DNA of 64,000 bases from Nautilus pompilius (lineage: Eukaryota; Mollusca; Cephalopoda; Nautilida; Nautilidae): assembly GCA_018389105.1 (NCBI GenBank), contig JACATO010001524.1, positions 62,001 to 126,000 on the forward strand, read 5' to 3'. Made by a program: the position numbers and the translations under genes. How positions within the stretch are numbered: position 1 is the stretch's first letter; each line of letters opens with the position of its first letter. The notes under the pieces are model-generated. The model saw only the letters and a program-made list of their open reading frames with translations, had not been told where the DNA came from and did no database searches. Shown here piece by piece: positions 12,991 to 24,965 of this stretch.

Positions 12991-15900
12991 TTACTTTACT
13001 GACGAGGCAGCAGGGAAGCGTAGACTATATCTATAACAATAAATGGTATTACTGATTTTCAAAAATTATTGAACATGAAACTTACATATTTTAGATACAT
13101 CTCATTAAATTTCATGTAACGCACCTTGTGCAGTGATAAGTAATCTTTGCCACAGTAAATTATGAACAGATGAACCTTTATTGCTTAGTTTACTAAAATC
13201 AGCCGACAATTTTGTGGATCGATATATCTACCTTAGATTACGATTTACTAAATGGGGGAGGTAACTCTAAGTGCTTATCGTTAATTTTAGCCATCTTTTA
13301 AAAATTCTTCGAGTTACCTGTGCGGGTCTGGTCCGAGTTCAAGACCAGCTTGCACCACCGTAAGAATACCAAGTGGCAGCACTAGTATGCTACATGTGAA
13401 AAACAGTTTTTTCTCGAGACCAATTGCGATGATTGCGCAAAAGGGAACTATTACCGAAACGCAGATTTCTTAAGTAGTTTTAATACAAATAATAAGGCAG
13501 ATCCAAGAGCCAGAAACGTCTGTCGTATTCCTACAAATACCTCGTCAGATTTTTACGGTCCGCGCCATCATCCACTTTAGACGTCATTAAATTAAACGAT
13601 AAACCCTAATACATCAGAAGGATGCGGCCGTAAGGTCAGAAATAGCACCATGGGTCCGGTGGATCCGCCAACTTCCGTTTAAAGACAGTTTCTGTTAATA
13701 GCGTTTGTGTGTAATTTTAATAATTTAGGTGGGGGCCCCCCTTAGAACTGCGGCACAAGCTCGCTCCGAGTCGACGATAGCGGCAAACCCGGGTTTTGCT
13801 CTTTAAAAATATCCCAACCGCGGCATTCTGAAGCCATCAGATGCCAGATCAGCTGGACCAGACATCCGATCTTCGTCTGAATGGTTCGAGGCTCTATTAA
13901 TAAAATAATAACACAGATCTCTTGAGTTTCGTTACATTTTAATCGAACAACCGGCTGAACAAAATCGAATTTTGTCAACGCAGTAGGCAGGAAGCCGTCG
14001 CTGTCGCCTTTGCCACACACAACCGTTAACAGAAGCGAGCACGTGAAGAGTGCGACGCAGTGTTTATTGTATCATTTGACCACAGCAGGCCCACGGCCGC
14101 CTCCAGACGACCTCCCGGATCAGGGGAAACTATAAACCCCTCCGAGTATCAGCGATAACTTACGTGAAATTAGAAAAAAAAAGAAAGCTTAATTTAGCAG
14201 GGTTAGTTGGGGTCCAGAGACTGAGGCACTAAGTCTAGCGCTGTTATGAAATCAATCGCGATTCGAAGAATAACGGAGAAGAAACTGGGTTCCACGTAGA
14301 CTGAATCAGGTGTCAGTTTTCGAGACCCTCCTGATGCAATTCTTACGTTAGCAGGTTCAAAACTACCGGACACTCGTAGAAGTCGGTGGTGGTGACGTAC
14401 TTGATTGACGCTGATGGTAAATCGCCGCTACAAGACATTTTAACCCTCTCACGTATTAATAAAGTATTTGAGATTCGTTTTTATCTGTTTTTCGTTTGTA
14501 ATAAACGGAATGCGTTCAAACAGCTGTATAGATATAAAAACCGTCCAGGGTCATCAGATACATACAACATACTTTAAATAAGTAAATTTAAAAATAGATG
14601 GAACTTAGTTTTCTTATGTAGAGCTCGTGCAATAATGCGATTAACGAGCAGTTTTTTTGTACGGATCGTCGACAGCTTGGCAACTCCCGGCATCACAAGT
14701 CCGACCCATGGAGGGTGAGTGGGATTCACACGCCATACATACGAGTTAATACCTTTAAAACACTTCTGTTTCTTGTAAAACGGAAGCTAGAACGGTGCAT
14801 ATCCGTGCTCTTCCAGATAAAATCTGGCGTGGAAGGGGGAGAAGAAACCCTGTCGGGAAAGGGTGTGTGTGCGCGCGCCCGCTAAACCGGGTCGTTCGTT
14901 TCTGACCAGGATTCCAGCTCCCACGCCTCTAGTGGTCTGACCTCCGCGCCGCCAGCCGTCCTTAATCTGGGACTCGTTCGTCGTAGCTGCTCGAGTAATT
15001 AAAAATGAAAGTACAAATAAATGACTCGGCGTCGGGAAAATGCCTTGTATGCGCAGAGGGGCCTGCGCCGGCTGTCACGTGTGCGTGACGTGAAGCCAAA
15101 GCGAGACACGAATTCCTTCTGGGCACAACAACAGATCTGCTCACGAAGTTTTCAGAGACCATCAGCCGTTAAGTGAAAAAACACAAGTATTCTACGGAAC
15201 CCTGAAGTCTGTCTTGGAAAGCAAAGCAAAAAAATACCTCGTCTGACTAATTCCAGGATTAAAATCAAGCATTTCCTACAATAAGACGTGCATTAATAAT
15301 TTCGAGGAAGCGTAGACCTTTCTTGTTACTCTTCAAACATCTGTGGCTGATGCCAGCACAGCTCTTCTGACAAAAAAGTACAGAATATTACACGATACAC
15401 GCTGTGTGACGCTCTGTTTTGCGTCACGGTCGCGTTCGGACTTACGTCACGGTTGTGCAAGCCTGTGATGTTCTAGCCTTCCTTATTATCAATATAAAGA
15501 TATCTAACTATTTGTTGTTTCTATTGTCTCCACGTGTGTACAGCCATTCTGTATTCCTTTACCACTCAAGAACTTCCACTGTTTTCGCCGTTCCTATGGC
15601 CAGAGGAACAGGCTTTGCTCAATTGGAAGCAGTGTTTATTAAATAATAAAGCTATCATTACAAGATCGGAGGAGTGATATCTTTAAAGAATTCGTCGCAT
15701 TCTAATCCGATAGTTATCCGGTGCCTTTCTCCGGTGTTATAGGGGAACTTAAAAATGTCACATTCCACCACATAACTATTGTAATTAGATACGGAAGGCA
15801 TAAAAATTTACATGATATTTAACCATTCTGTGTCTGATTGCCATTGTATCAATAATCGATTTGACCGAGGACCTCTTTCTCTTTCCTGAAGCAGGTTTTA

Positions 15901-18900
15901 TGGACCTGTCCGTCACTTTGCTCTTTCACTCTTTGCTGTCGGTAATTACGAAGTTTTGTTTCCTGCCACGGCTACAGCCAGAGCCACTCGGTGCGACGTC
16001 TGTCCTCAAGACCGAGGCTGCGGCTGCGGCGGGGCACCGGCCCTCTGGCACATCCATCTCCGAAATGGCACCCTGCTCCTCCCGAGTCCACCAATAGAGA
16101 GCTGACACATCGTCAAGTGTTCAGTAATCACCCTCGAGCTCGCCACATTTTCTGTTTGTTTGTATTTTTTTATATATTTAGATATCGCATCCCTGGTAAC
16201 CTTAATGATTTAATTATCCTCTCGCACTTCATCTTTCTCGCTGATGTTGGTCCACGCGCTGGTTATCATCGCTCTGTAATAATAAAAAGATGTTTTCTTC
16301 AGCGCCTTTCGTACTAATGTTCTTTTATTCTCTTATATTCTTCGTGATTTTCCTTCTTTCTTAAAACAAACAACAGCAAAGTGCCCTCTCATCTCCCTCC
16401 TCTCTCAACTCTTTCACAGTCTCTGCGGATCTATCATGCCACGGTTTAGCAGGGGTCTTCTGAGCGCGGCATATCTGCCTCGTTTTCCCTGACCTGTGTC
16501 TTCAGCCCGAGCTTCAGTTTCTCTTCCCCCAGATTCTCGCCCTCCGAAAGAGGAATCTCGGAGGGCGACACCTCCTTCGACAGTCAGACAACGAGAAACA
16601 CGTTAATGCCCTTTATTAATTCGGTGCTGCATTTGGAGTTTTTACTCTTTCGTTCATTTATCTCAGATCTTAATGTTCTCGTTCCGTCTCGGACCGGCCT
16701 GCCTTGGGAATTTAAGACAATTAGAGTTAATCGCTGCTCCCAGCATCGACGGGTCTGTAAACGTCGTAATTACTCGGGTTGGAGGAATTTTAACGTCGTT
16801 ATGCTACAGTCCAGCCATTGGGGTGACAGAGTGAGCGTGATTAACGCCGTTCTGCCCGCAACGGGCAGTTAGAAGAGAATTACTAAATGCTCTAGATACT
16901 TTCGAAAAAGTTTGTTTCCATTTGACCAGAGTGCCCGCACGGGGGCGCTTGCGCACGCGCGGGTGGGGGGGGAGGTGGGAGAGAGAGCGCCACCTGGTTT
17001 GATTAATTTGCTCCGTGTTAGCGAACCGTGAGATCAGAGACATGACAGAGCTGGAACATTCCGCAACAGACGAGGTACACGCGGGTTTTTTGACAGCGTC
17101 GAGAGAATTAACGAACGGAAAAGAAAGTCTCCAATATTTCCAACTAATGGATGTATGTAAATAACGATGGCAGAGCCGGAACGGATGAGCGGGCGGGTTA
17201 CTCGCCCCTCCCACCTCCGGCGAGAAATCCCATCAATCACCTGGCGGCGGCAGACCGTGGAAAATGGCGGACGATTTTTGCGAGGTGCCGGAAATGTACG
17301 GCACGCAGAATCAACAACAGATTCCCTAATTCCCAGTCACAACTGTCCGAATATCGTTAGACAATGATTAAAAACATGCTTTATAATGAGAAAAAAGATA
17401 ACTAGCGATATTCGATTTTCTCGCTCTCTCTCTCTCTCCAAAACGGATAACATCGTAAAGAAGAAAAATGTCAGCTTTGCTATTTAAAAAGATCTGGAGA
17501 AGATGGGAGAATCTGATCGGGGCTGCATTACGCTGAACTTTCAGAACGAGACTCGTATAACTTCTTGGAAACGTTGTGTTAACTAACATCTGATAACTAG
17601 AAACTACTGAATAAAGAAAACAAGAAAGTATACGATTTTGTCAGGATAAAGACGGAGTTGAATTTGGATTTATATTTCAGAATAACTTTCCGAACCTTTC
17701 TGTGATCGCCCTCACGATTTGTCATTTTTTCCCCCTAATTTACTTTGCTAGACAAATGCTTTGTGGTTTTGTTTTCCTTTTCTGAAATCTTAGAACCAAA
17801 CCGAGATTTCCCTCGCAATATTCTCTCAGACATTTAGCAAATCAAACCTTTCATTATCTTGCGGACTTCCCTTCTCAGACACGCGTCTATACAGGATTTA
17901 TTTACTTCCAGAATGGTTCGAGATCGCGACCATCGTCGTGCCAGCCGCATCTTCTACGCCCGCCATCTCCACGTACACCACGTCCGAAAACAAAGCAGTC
18001 AGACACGAGTATCGAACCAGAGCCGCCTGGCGGACGATCACGGAGTCACTTTAATTTAATGCTCATTGTCTTATTTACTGAGCTATCTTGATCCGGACAG
18101 CCAGACCCTCCGCTATTCCTCAAAGAATTAATAAGAGAGACTGCAGTGATATTTAACGTGAATTAACAACGTTCTTGTTTAGTGTCTTCGCCGTGCAGCA
18201 TCTTCTTCAGCTGTCTGCAGACAAATAAGATGGTAGCATGCCTTCATCGTTCACTGAGTACGTAGAAGGGATATCCTGAACATGTTCGGGTTCGCTGGAC
18301 GTACAATTATGCTACAAGGGGGGGGGGAAACAGACTCCCTTTTCTCACGCTGAATAGATAAATACGTACAAAAAGAAAATAAATAATTTAATTTCGTAAA
18401 ACTGGGTATTGAGATTACTTATATTTAGCAGAACAACATTAAAGAACCCTGATTACTTTAAGCTATAATCAATGGGCAAACATGTTCAGGATAACAATGC
18501 ATGCGTAGATTCATTGTCTGAAAGCATTCCTTCTTCTTTTAAACTTCTGATGTCGTCTAAACTAGTGGGGGGGGTGGTTCTGGCTCCACGTGTACCGTGG
18601 TCTCGCTCTGTAACCAATGGCTTGTCCACTGTCGACTGTCCTAAGGGGGCATCTCACGAAAACCTGGGGCCCGGCTAGTCTAGTTCGTAGATGCTTGAGA
18701 AGAGATCTCACGGAAGTGTCGGCTTCTAGCACAGAAAAGGCACGTTTTCTTTTAGTAGGAACCGTTAAGCAGACTAGAAACGGGCCGCAGATATGAACGA
18801 GCCGTGTCTTTACCGTTAGAAAGCGAAGAAATGGTCTGGGACAGTAAAGTAAATTATCGTCGGTAAAGGGTTAATTGTAGAAATAAATAAAAAAAAAAAG

Positions 18901-19125
18901 TTTAAATCTCGCTTTGATAGATAAATAGACTTCGTCGTCGACGCAAAGTCGCTAAACATGGGCAACAGTCCGAGACGGTCATTATCCTTGAAGTCTGTTT
19001 TTTTGTCCGCTTCGGGAAGTCACGACACTTAACTCGGAAAGGTCAGATACACATATTACTGGTGCTAGAAAGGTATAGTTTGTGCTTTTCCAATCAGTTT
19101 ATTATCATCGATACAAATAACTAAT
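12991..19125. other. Long non-coding stretch
   Basis: No gene or transposon protein is supported. Short open frames occur on both strands but lack domain motifs and conserved-looking composition. The only structured features noted are a short (CT)8 run at 17424-17440 and the CTCF-like motif pair near 16.93-17.0 kb. Confidence 0.5.
16934..16998. promoter_or_regulatory. Pair of opposed CTCF-like motifs
   Basis: GCACGGGGGCGCTT on the plus strand (about 16937-16950) and AGCGCCACCTGG at 16986-16997, which reads CCAGGTGGCGCT on the minus strand. Both resemble the core recognised by the animal insulator protein CTCF and point in opposite directions about 45 bp apart, separated by a GC- and G-rich run. 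This is motif resemblance only; no occupancy or boundary evidence exists in the sequence. Confidence 0.25.
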
Positions 19126-19228
19126 AAAGTTTACGTTTCGGCGATCTCTGACTGTTGCTGCCAACAGGATGTAGTTCTAACGTGGACTGTTCTGGTTATT
19201 TTTGCAAACGAAATACAAGAATAAACTA

Positions 19229-19294
19229 CTGATGATGGACAGCGATGGGTGAGAGTCGTCGAAACGTACGTTTTTGTGGTAGCCCTGTTACCAC
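19229..19294 (+). other. Hammerhead-ribozyme-like core plus hairpin
   Basis: CTGATGA (19229-19235) and GAAAC (19261-19265) are separated by 25 bases whose ends (TGGAC...GTCGTC) can form a short stem II with a bulge. Directly downstream GTGGTA (19276-19281) and TACCAC (19289-19294) form a perfect 6-bp hairpin with a 7-base loop. The CTGATGA...GAAAC order is the conserved catalytic core of hammerhead ribozymes, but a proper stem III and cleavage triplet could not be assigned by eye. A chance match is possible. Confidence 0.25.
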
Positions 19295-19299
19295 TGATA

Positions 19300-22200
19300 A
19301 AGGAACCTAGAAGGTAGAGCCAGATGCACCAATTTTTTGTTTTCTCTGCATTTATAATGGACACTACTAACAATGGAAATAAAGTTAAGAGCTTTGAAAT
19401 GTTTAGTTTTGCTTCTTTTTGTGGATAAAAAATCGAATTTTCTGCATTCCTGTTGTTGTTATTCAACTTTAGGTGACTAATTTACTAAATTACTATGGCC
19501 ATCTTGAAGAAAGCCCCTTCCCAAATATACCTGCCCATGAGATCACCAGTAATATGTGTTTTTTTTACATTGTTTCCTGAGATCACAAAGTTTGCTATCT
19601 CTTCTAGGGTTTTGATCGTTCTTGTCTAGAGTTTTACTGCCCAAATATGCCGGATTTGGGGGGGGATAAAAGCGCTAGGCGCGCGGAGGCGGCTATTCCA
19701 CGAAGAGGAGATCTTGCTGTGTTTCCCTGGTATTGTCTTCACTTAGCACTGACCGCTCGGACCATAGTGAGACCTGATTCTGATCGATCTTGATTAAAGG
19801 AAAGGCTGGCAGCCCCATTCCGAGTGATTTCGCCTTTTAGATCTCATGCCCTTTGTACGCGGCCGTCGCAGGACTAAGGCGACTTTGCGCTGTCTCTTTG
19901 ATTAGAATTCAGGTGCACACACATGAAACAAGTGAACTCGAAATGGCTCTTTAAGGTGGGGGCTCAATTCCGAGATAAAGGGTCCGGTGATGACAAAAAC
20001 GCGGCGCTGAAAGGGGGAATGGAAAGCCCTTAAGAAATGCAATACAATGATGGGGATTGGCAATCAATAAAAACCAACATTACTTCGAATACGATGTGGA
20101 ATTAGACGATGCGTTTTACAAGAGACCAGAAGATTAAAGGAGTCGGTAAATTCGGATGTCTGTCTGAGCTAAAAAAAAATTGTTTCAGAGTTAACTCCCC
20201 TCGGGGCGAGTCTGGATCACGGACAGCACGGGATGACATTACGCGCCCCACGGTGGAGGGAATAACGGGAGAGCCAAGAACTCGCACCATTCGAGTGAGA
20301 GAAAAACGGGTGGGAGAAACCGCGAGAATTTCTCGTTCTTGATGGAAGTCCCAGAAACCAAAGAGCTCCACCGTCGTCCAGGAAGTGACGTCACGGAATG
20401 GCAGTCTGCGGTCGTCGGTCTGTAGGCGGCTGGATTTGGAGCAGTTATTCATATCGCGGAGGCCAGAATTCGTTGCCACGGTTGTTGTTGTTTTTTTTTC
20501 TCTTTGAATTTAAAAGTGCAATAAAATGAGATGTGAGATTTAATTCGAAGTCTTGCTGTAAACTTCGTGCGAACGCACGAAAGAACGTAGATTTATATGT
20601 TAAATAACGGATTGGTATCAATTGTAATTTTTATATATCTTTGTTCAAAAGGATTTTAAAATGCCATTATTACTAGTTATAATAGTAATAATGATAATAA
20701 TCTCCTAAAATAGCATTTTATCTTTAGCTCGATTTAAAGCAGAGTAAAACTATCATCGCCGCTCTCTTCCGTCGTTTTCAAACATACGCCAAAAAGAAAG
20801 GCTAAGCAAAGACCTCCTGCTAGCAGCCCTGCCCCCTTGGAATGGTTTCTGTCTCTCCTATAAATCTCCAAACTTGTACTTTGTTTACAAGCTTGTTGTT
20901 GTTATATTAAATTTGACAGTTGGCCTCGCCGTTGCCCCCTCCGAGGACCACTCAGGCCGGTCGGTCACGTAGAAGGACGGCTTTCTGGAGCTGACAGCAA
21001 ACCTTCTGAGACCAATCAATGGGATGCGTGACAGATGGTGACGCGTGAAGAACCGGGTCTGGCTGTATGGGGTCTGCAACACAGAGCCAGCGCTGACAGA
21101 CGGACCCGACGCGGACAGCGAGGCGAGGAACGATATATTTGAGAACTATTTCTCTTCCTCCCCCCGCCAATGTAAACCGTCAGGAGTTGTTGAGCGGGCC
21201 GTGAAAGCCACTTTGTCTCGTTCCTTCTCCGGATGTCAGCGAAGATCCAACATTTCGAAATTTTTCCCCAGGATCTCCAGCCCTGCGAGGAACCCGTGGG
21301 CAAACATTGAGCTGACATATTTCATAACCCATTTATTGTGCTAAGGTTCTGTTTGCAGTCGATTATTTCTGCAAAGACAGTTGTTTGTGGACGTGTTCTA
21401 AACGCAGAACATCGGTTCTTTTCCACCCTGCGTGAAAAAACACAAAAGTTCTGGAAACAATAAATTTAATAAAGTTTCGTCTAACCAAATGCTAATTTAT
21501 CTCCACCAAAATACCCCAGTGTATATATATATAATATATATATATATATATTATATTAATATGCTTTAATACAAAATAGTCTTGTTTCCTAAATCGATTC
21601 CTCTGCATATATCGACCGTTTCGCTGTAGAGCCTCATATATTTCTACATTTTTGCTGTACAGTAGTCTATCTTAGGGATATTACGCTAATTAACCAACTT
21701 AACACTCGGCAATCATAAGGGACAACAATTAGGTCCATTTGCAAAGCTAATTTGTATTTTAAAATTCAGCTTGTTCGGTCAATAACGATTGTTATAAAAA
21801 TGTATTGTGTAAAATACCAGAAACTGCTATTTTTAGATTATTTAGTGTCTAAAGGCTAAAATGGTTTGCTCTGTGTTGTAGATGTTCCGGATGGTGACTT
21901 TGACACGTTAAAAGCTTCGGGTTGACGTTCAGAAGTAGATAATTTGCATTCGCCTCTTACGGTATGAGAACAAGGATTTGAGGTGAATTGATACAGACCG
22001 GAGAGACAGTGGCAGAAAATAATGGTATCGGTTCTTTGGTGTAAGTCTTTGGCTCGGTCTCGCTCTAAGTAAAATGTTAAGTAAAATGCTACTTCGATAT
22101 TAGGAAAAAGGAGAAAAAATTCATTGTTTCTTCAGTTTAATGACTGACAGAAAGAACCAGAAAATCGTTTTTTTTTGTTGTTGTTATTTTAAATCTGTAT

Positions 22201-24840
22201 GACTCGTATTATATATCACATAAAGATTTTCTTTGAGCAAACGACAGACATTCAGAATGGAGTGTAGGTGGCGGTTGTTTAAGTTAATGACTTTTGAAAT
22301 CTTCTACCTGGAACAGATCGTGTGTAATCCAGGTGTGGAAGAACAACGGAAGCAAATAAGCATCTGAGATCCAACAATTTCATCAGTTCTTCTTAACCAT
22401 TAAAAAGAAGCTCCTCCCTGACGGCTCTCGTTTCCTTACAATGACAGAAGAGACTGATGATAAAGATTTTATGGTAATTATCTCAATGAAAAAGAAAAAC
22501 GACTGGTTTTGATGCCAAGACCCAGTCTGCTTCACAAGAAAATACTGTCGCAATTGTAAATTTTGGCTGGTATACTTAGATGACAGTTTTATGCTGGAAG
22601 GGGTGTAACTCTGTTGACTAGCGGATTAATTAGTATTCATCCTGTGGACTTTGTTTTTGAAACATGTTCATGTCTACCCATTGTAGAATCAGTGTGGGTT
22701 TTTTAAAAATCATTTTTATCAAAATTTCTCAGATTTGGCAGTTATTTTGCCCTTTAATGCAGTAAAACTTCCTTTAAGAAGTTTCAAAACTTCTCTATTT
22801 TTTTGCATATCTTCGCACAAATACAAAAACAGTTCGAATTTTAGATGATATTATCTTTTCCGTTCAAGGTATTTGTTTTGCTCTCCATCATTCAGCATCT
22901 CGGTCTGTCAAGATTACGAAACATTTAACTGCGAATGATTTTTTTAATGTCGTTAAGGTGGACATCAGTGTTTACTTAACGTTGGTAAAAACCTACATCA
23001 TTAACTCCATCACCGGTTGGTCGATTGTTTACAGGAGTCTTCCAGATAAACACTTCTGCCTTCTTGCGTGACGAGCCCTCTGATCAGGGAACAAAAATGA
23101 GAGACAGAAAATCGTTTGAAGAGTCGGACGGAGGGAAATCGGAAGAGTGAGATGGGGCTGACAGGTCTGTTGACATGTAACTGAATGGCTCGACTCTCTC
23201 TGGTACTGATCGTCGGATACACAGATGAAATTCACAGGTGAGATGGCGACTCGGGTTTGTTGACAGCGATACGTATAAGTGAGCTGTTGTCGCATCTGTA
23301 ATCGTCTCGAGAACCCTTGTTTAGCAGGTTTTCGGGTTGGTACATTAGTGCACTCTACTGCTATCTCGACTAAAGCACTAAAACGAGGACAGCCCCTGCT
23401 CTCCTCTTGGCAGGTTCAAGCGTGAGCGATGGTATTCGCAAATGTGATATTCTACTATATATATATATATCAATCTATACAATCTCCAGCTGTGCAGTAT
23501 TTGTGCAAACAGTAACTGAAGAATTTGTTTACAAAAAAACGTACTTCTGGTTATTCATCCAGAAACAAGGCCAGTAGATGTGTAACAAAACCAAACCTGG
23601 ACAGCCGCTTTAACAATGGATTTTGTCTGACACACTGGACGCGTGGCAGGTTTGGTGGAGAGCTACAGGCTTTTGTTCTGGCCAGTCCACGATCGACCAT
23701 AGTGGAGGCAGAAAACAAGCAGGTTTCCCTAAACGGCCGATCCATATAAACAGGCAGGATCACCCCCCACACACACCCACCCAGTCGACAAACAAGACAT
23801 GTTTGCTTTGGTCTCGCGGTTCACGAGGGCACGTGACGATCTGGCGCGGACCGCACAGAGATGGGTTAACGTCAGACCCGTCCCGGGTAGGGATTGTGGT
23901 TGCAGGAAATGTAAACGGAAGCTGGGATGGGAGGGGGTAGGGGAAAGCGACGGCGGTGGATACGTGATCGCAGGGCGGTTGTGCGATAAAGAAATAGACG
24001 GATGTCTGGCTCGACTGTAGACATAATCTTAGCGGCAGGTTGCAAAACGAAGGGGAGACGACGGAAAAAATCAAAACAGACTGGTTGGACAAACGTAAAA
24101 AAAAACGAGAGAGAATAACGATAATCGAACAGCGTCGACGCGACATCTAGAAACGAAAACAAGTCATTAGCGTCTTAAAGGGGAGTTTCAATAGCCCTGG
24201 GGGTCTTGTTTCGACTGTGATAGTTTACCGTATGGATTCAACCGCCGACGTCTTCCGTATTAACGACACCCGGATGGGACGAACACACAGCACAAACCAC
24301 GTGAGCCGACTGTCTACAGGTTTGAAAGGCTGGAGCACGGCCCCCTCAAAAGAGGGGTCCGTGACGAGTGTAAACAGATTCTAGCTTTTGTTTGCTCCGG
24401 CCAGATGACAGCACAGGGATCAAATCGGCTTTCGATACATTCATCTGAAGTAGCCAAGCGATAATCCTTTTCTTGCTGATTCCCATTGTGTCAAACACGG
24501 CGCTAGAGGACAGAGGGACCGGCTCTTAACGGAATAGATGTACCGGTGCAGAGGAGTGGGGCGAGCGCCTTGTACCTAATAACTAACTGCATCGGGTCGA
24601 TTCCTACGGGTCTTTCACCAGCGTCATCCTCGTCATCTTCTACTTCATCAGAACAACAAAAGACCAACTTTGGTAAACTGTTCAATTAATAATCCGCATT
24701 GAATAAAAAAGAAGGAAAGTCACGTCTTTTAGATGAAATAGGCGAAAACCGGATAAGTACAAAGATGCTGAGAAAACCCTATAGAAATAAGAGGGGGATT
24801 TAGGGGTCCCCCCCACAAACCAAACTCATTATTAATAATC
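19300..24840. other. Long non-coding stretch
   Basis: No coding exon is supported. It holds an imperfect TA repeat at about 21520-21556, a short TA run near 23456-23472, poly-T/poly-A runs and several GT-donor-like hexamers without open reading frames behind them. The open frames near 20.1-20.5 kb and 23.5-24.2 kb overlap on both strands and look like chance frames in locally GC-rich DNA. Confidence 0.5.
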
Positions 24841-24845
24841 GAATA

Positions 24846-24965
24846 ACCACGTTTCACGACCATTCTACAAGGTGGCCGTCGTCAGAATTAACCATGGCGA
24901 ATGTTCTCAGCTGTGTGATGATTCATCCGCAGTGGCACAAGCCGGACTCGAACCCGCGATAAGCC
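24846..24965 (-). mobile_element. Possible tRNA-derived SINE with hammerhead-like tail motif
   Basis: Read on the minus strand, a perfect Pol III B-box match GGTTCGAGTCC (complement of 24944-24954) sits in a TΨC-like arm (GCGGG/CCGGC, four of five paired). About 60 bp further on is CTGACGA (complement of 24879-24885). It is followed by CGGCCA, a 10-base loop, TGGTCG (a fully paired stem, one G-U) and then T-GAAAC (GAAAC is the complement of 24851-24855). Relative to the hammerhead core one extra T separates stem II from GAAAC. The order, B-box then CTGANGA...GAAAC, matches the 12.8-kb locus. Confidence 0.35.
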
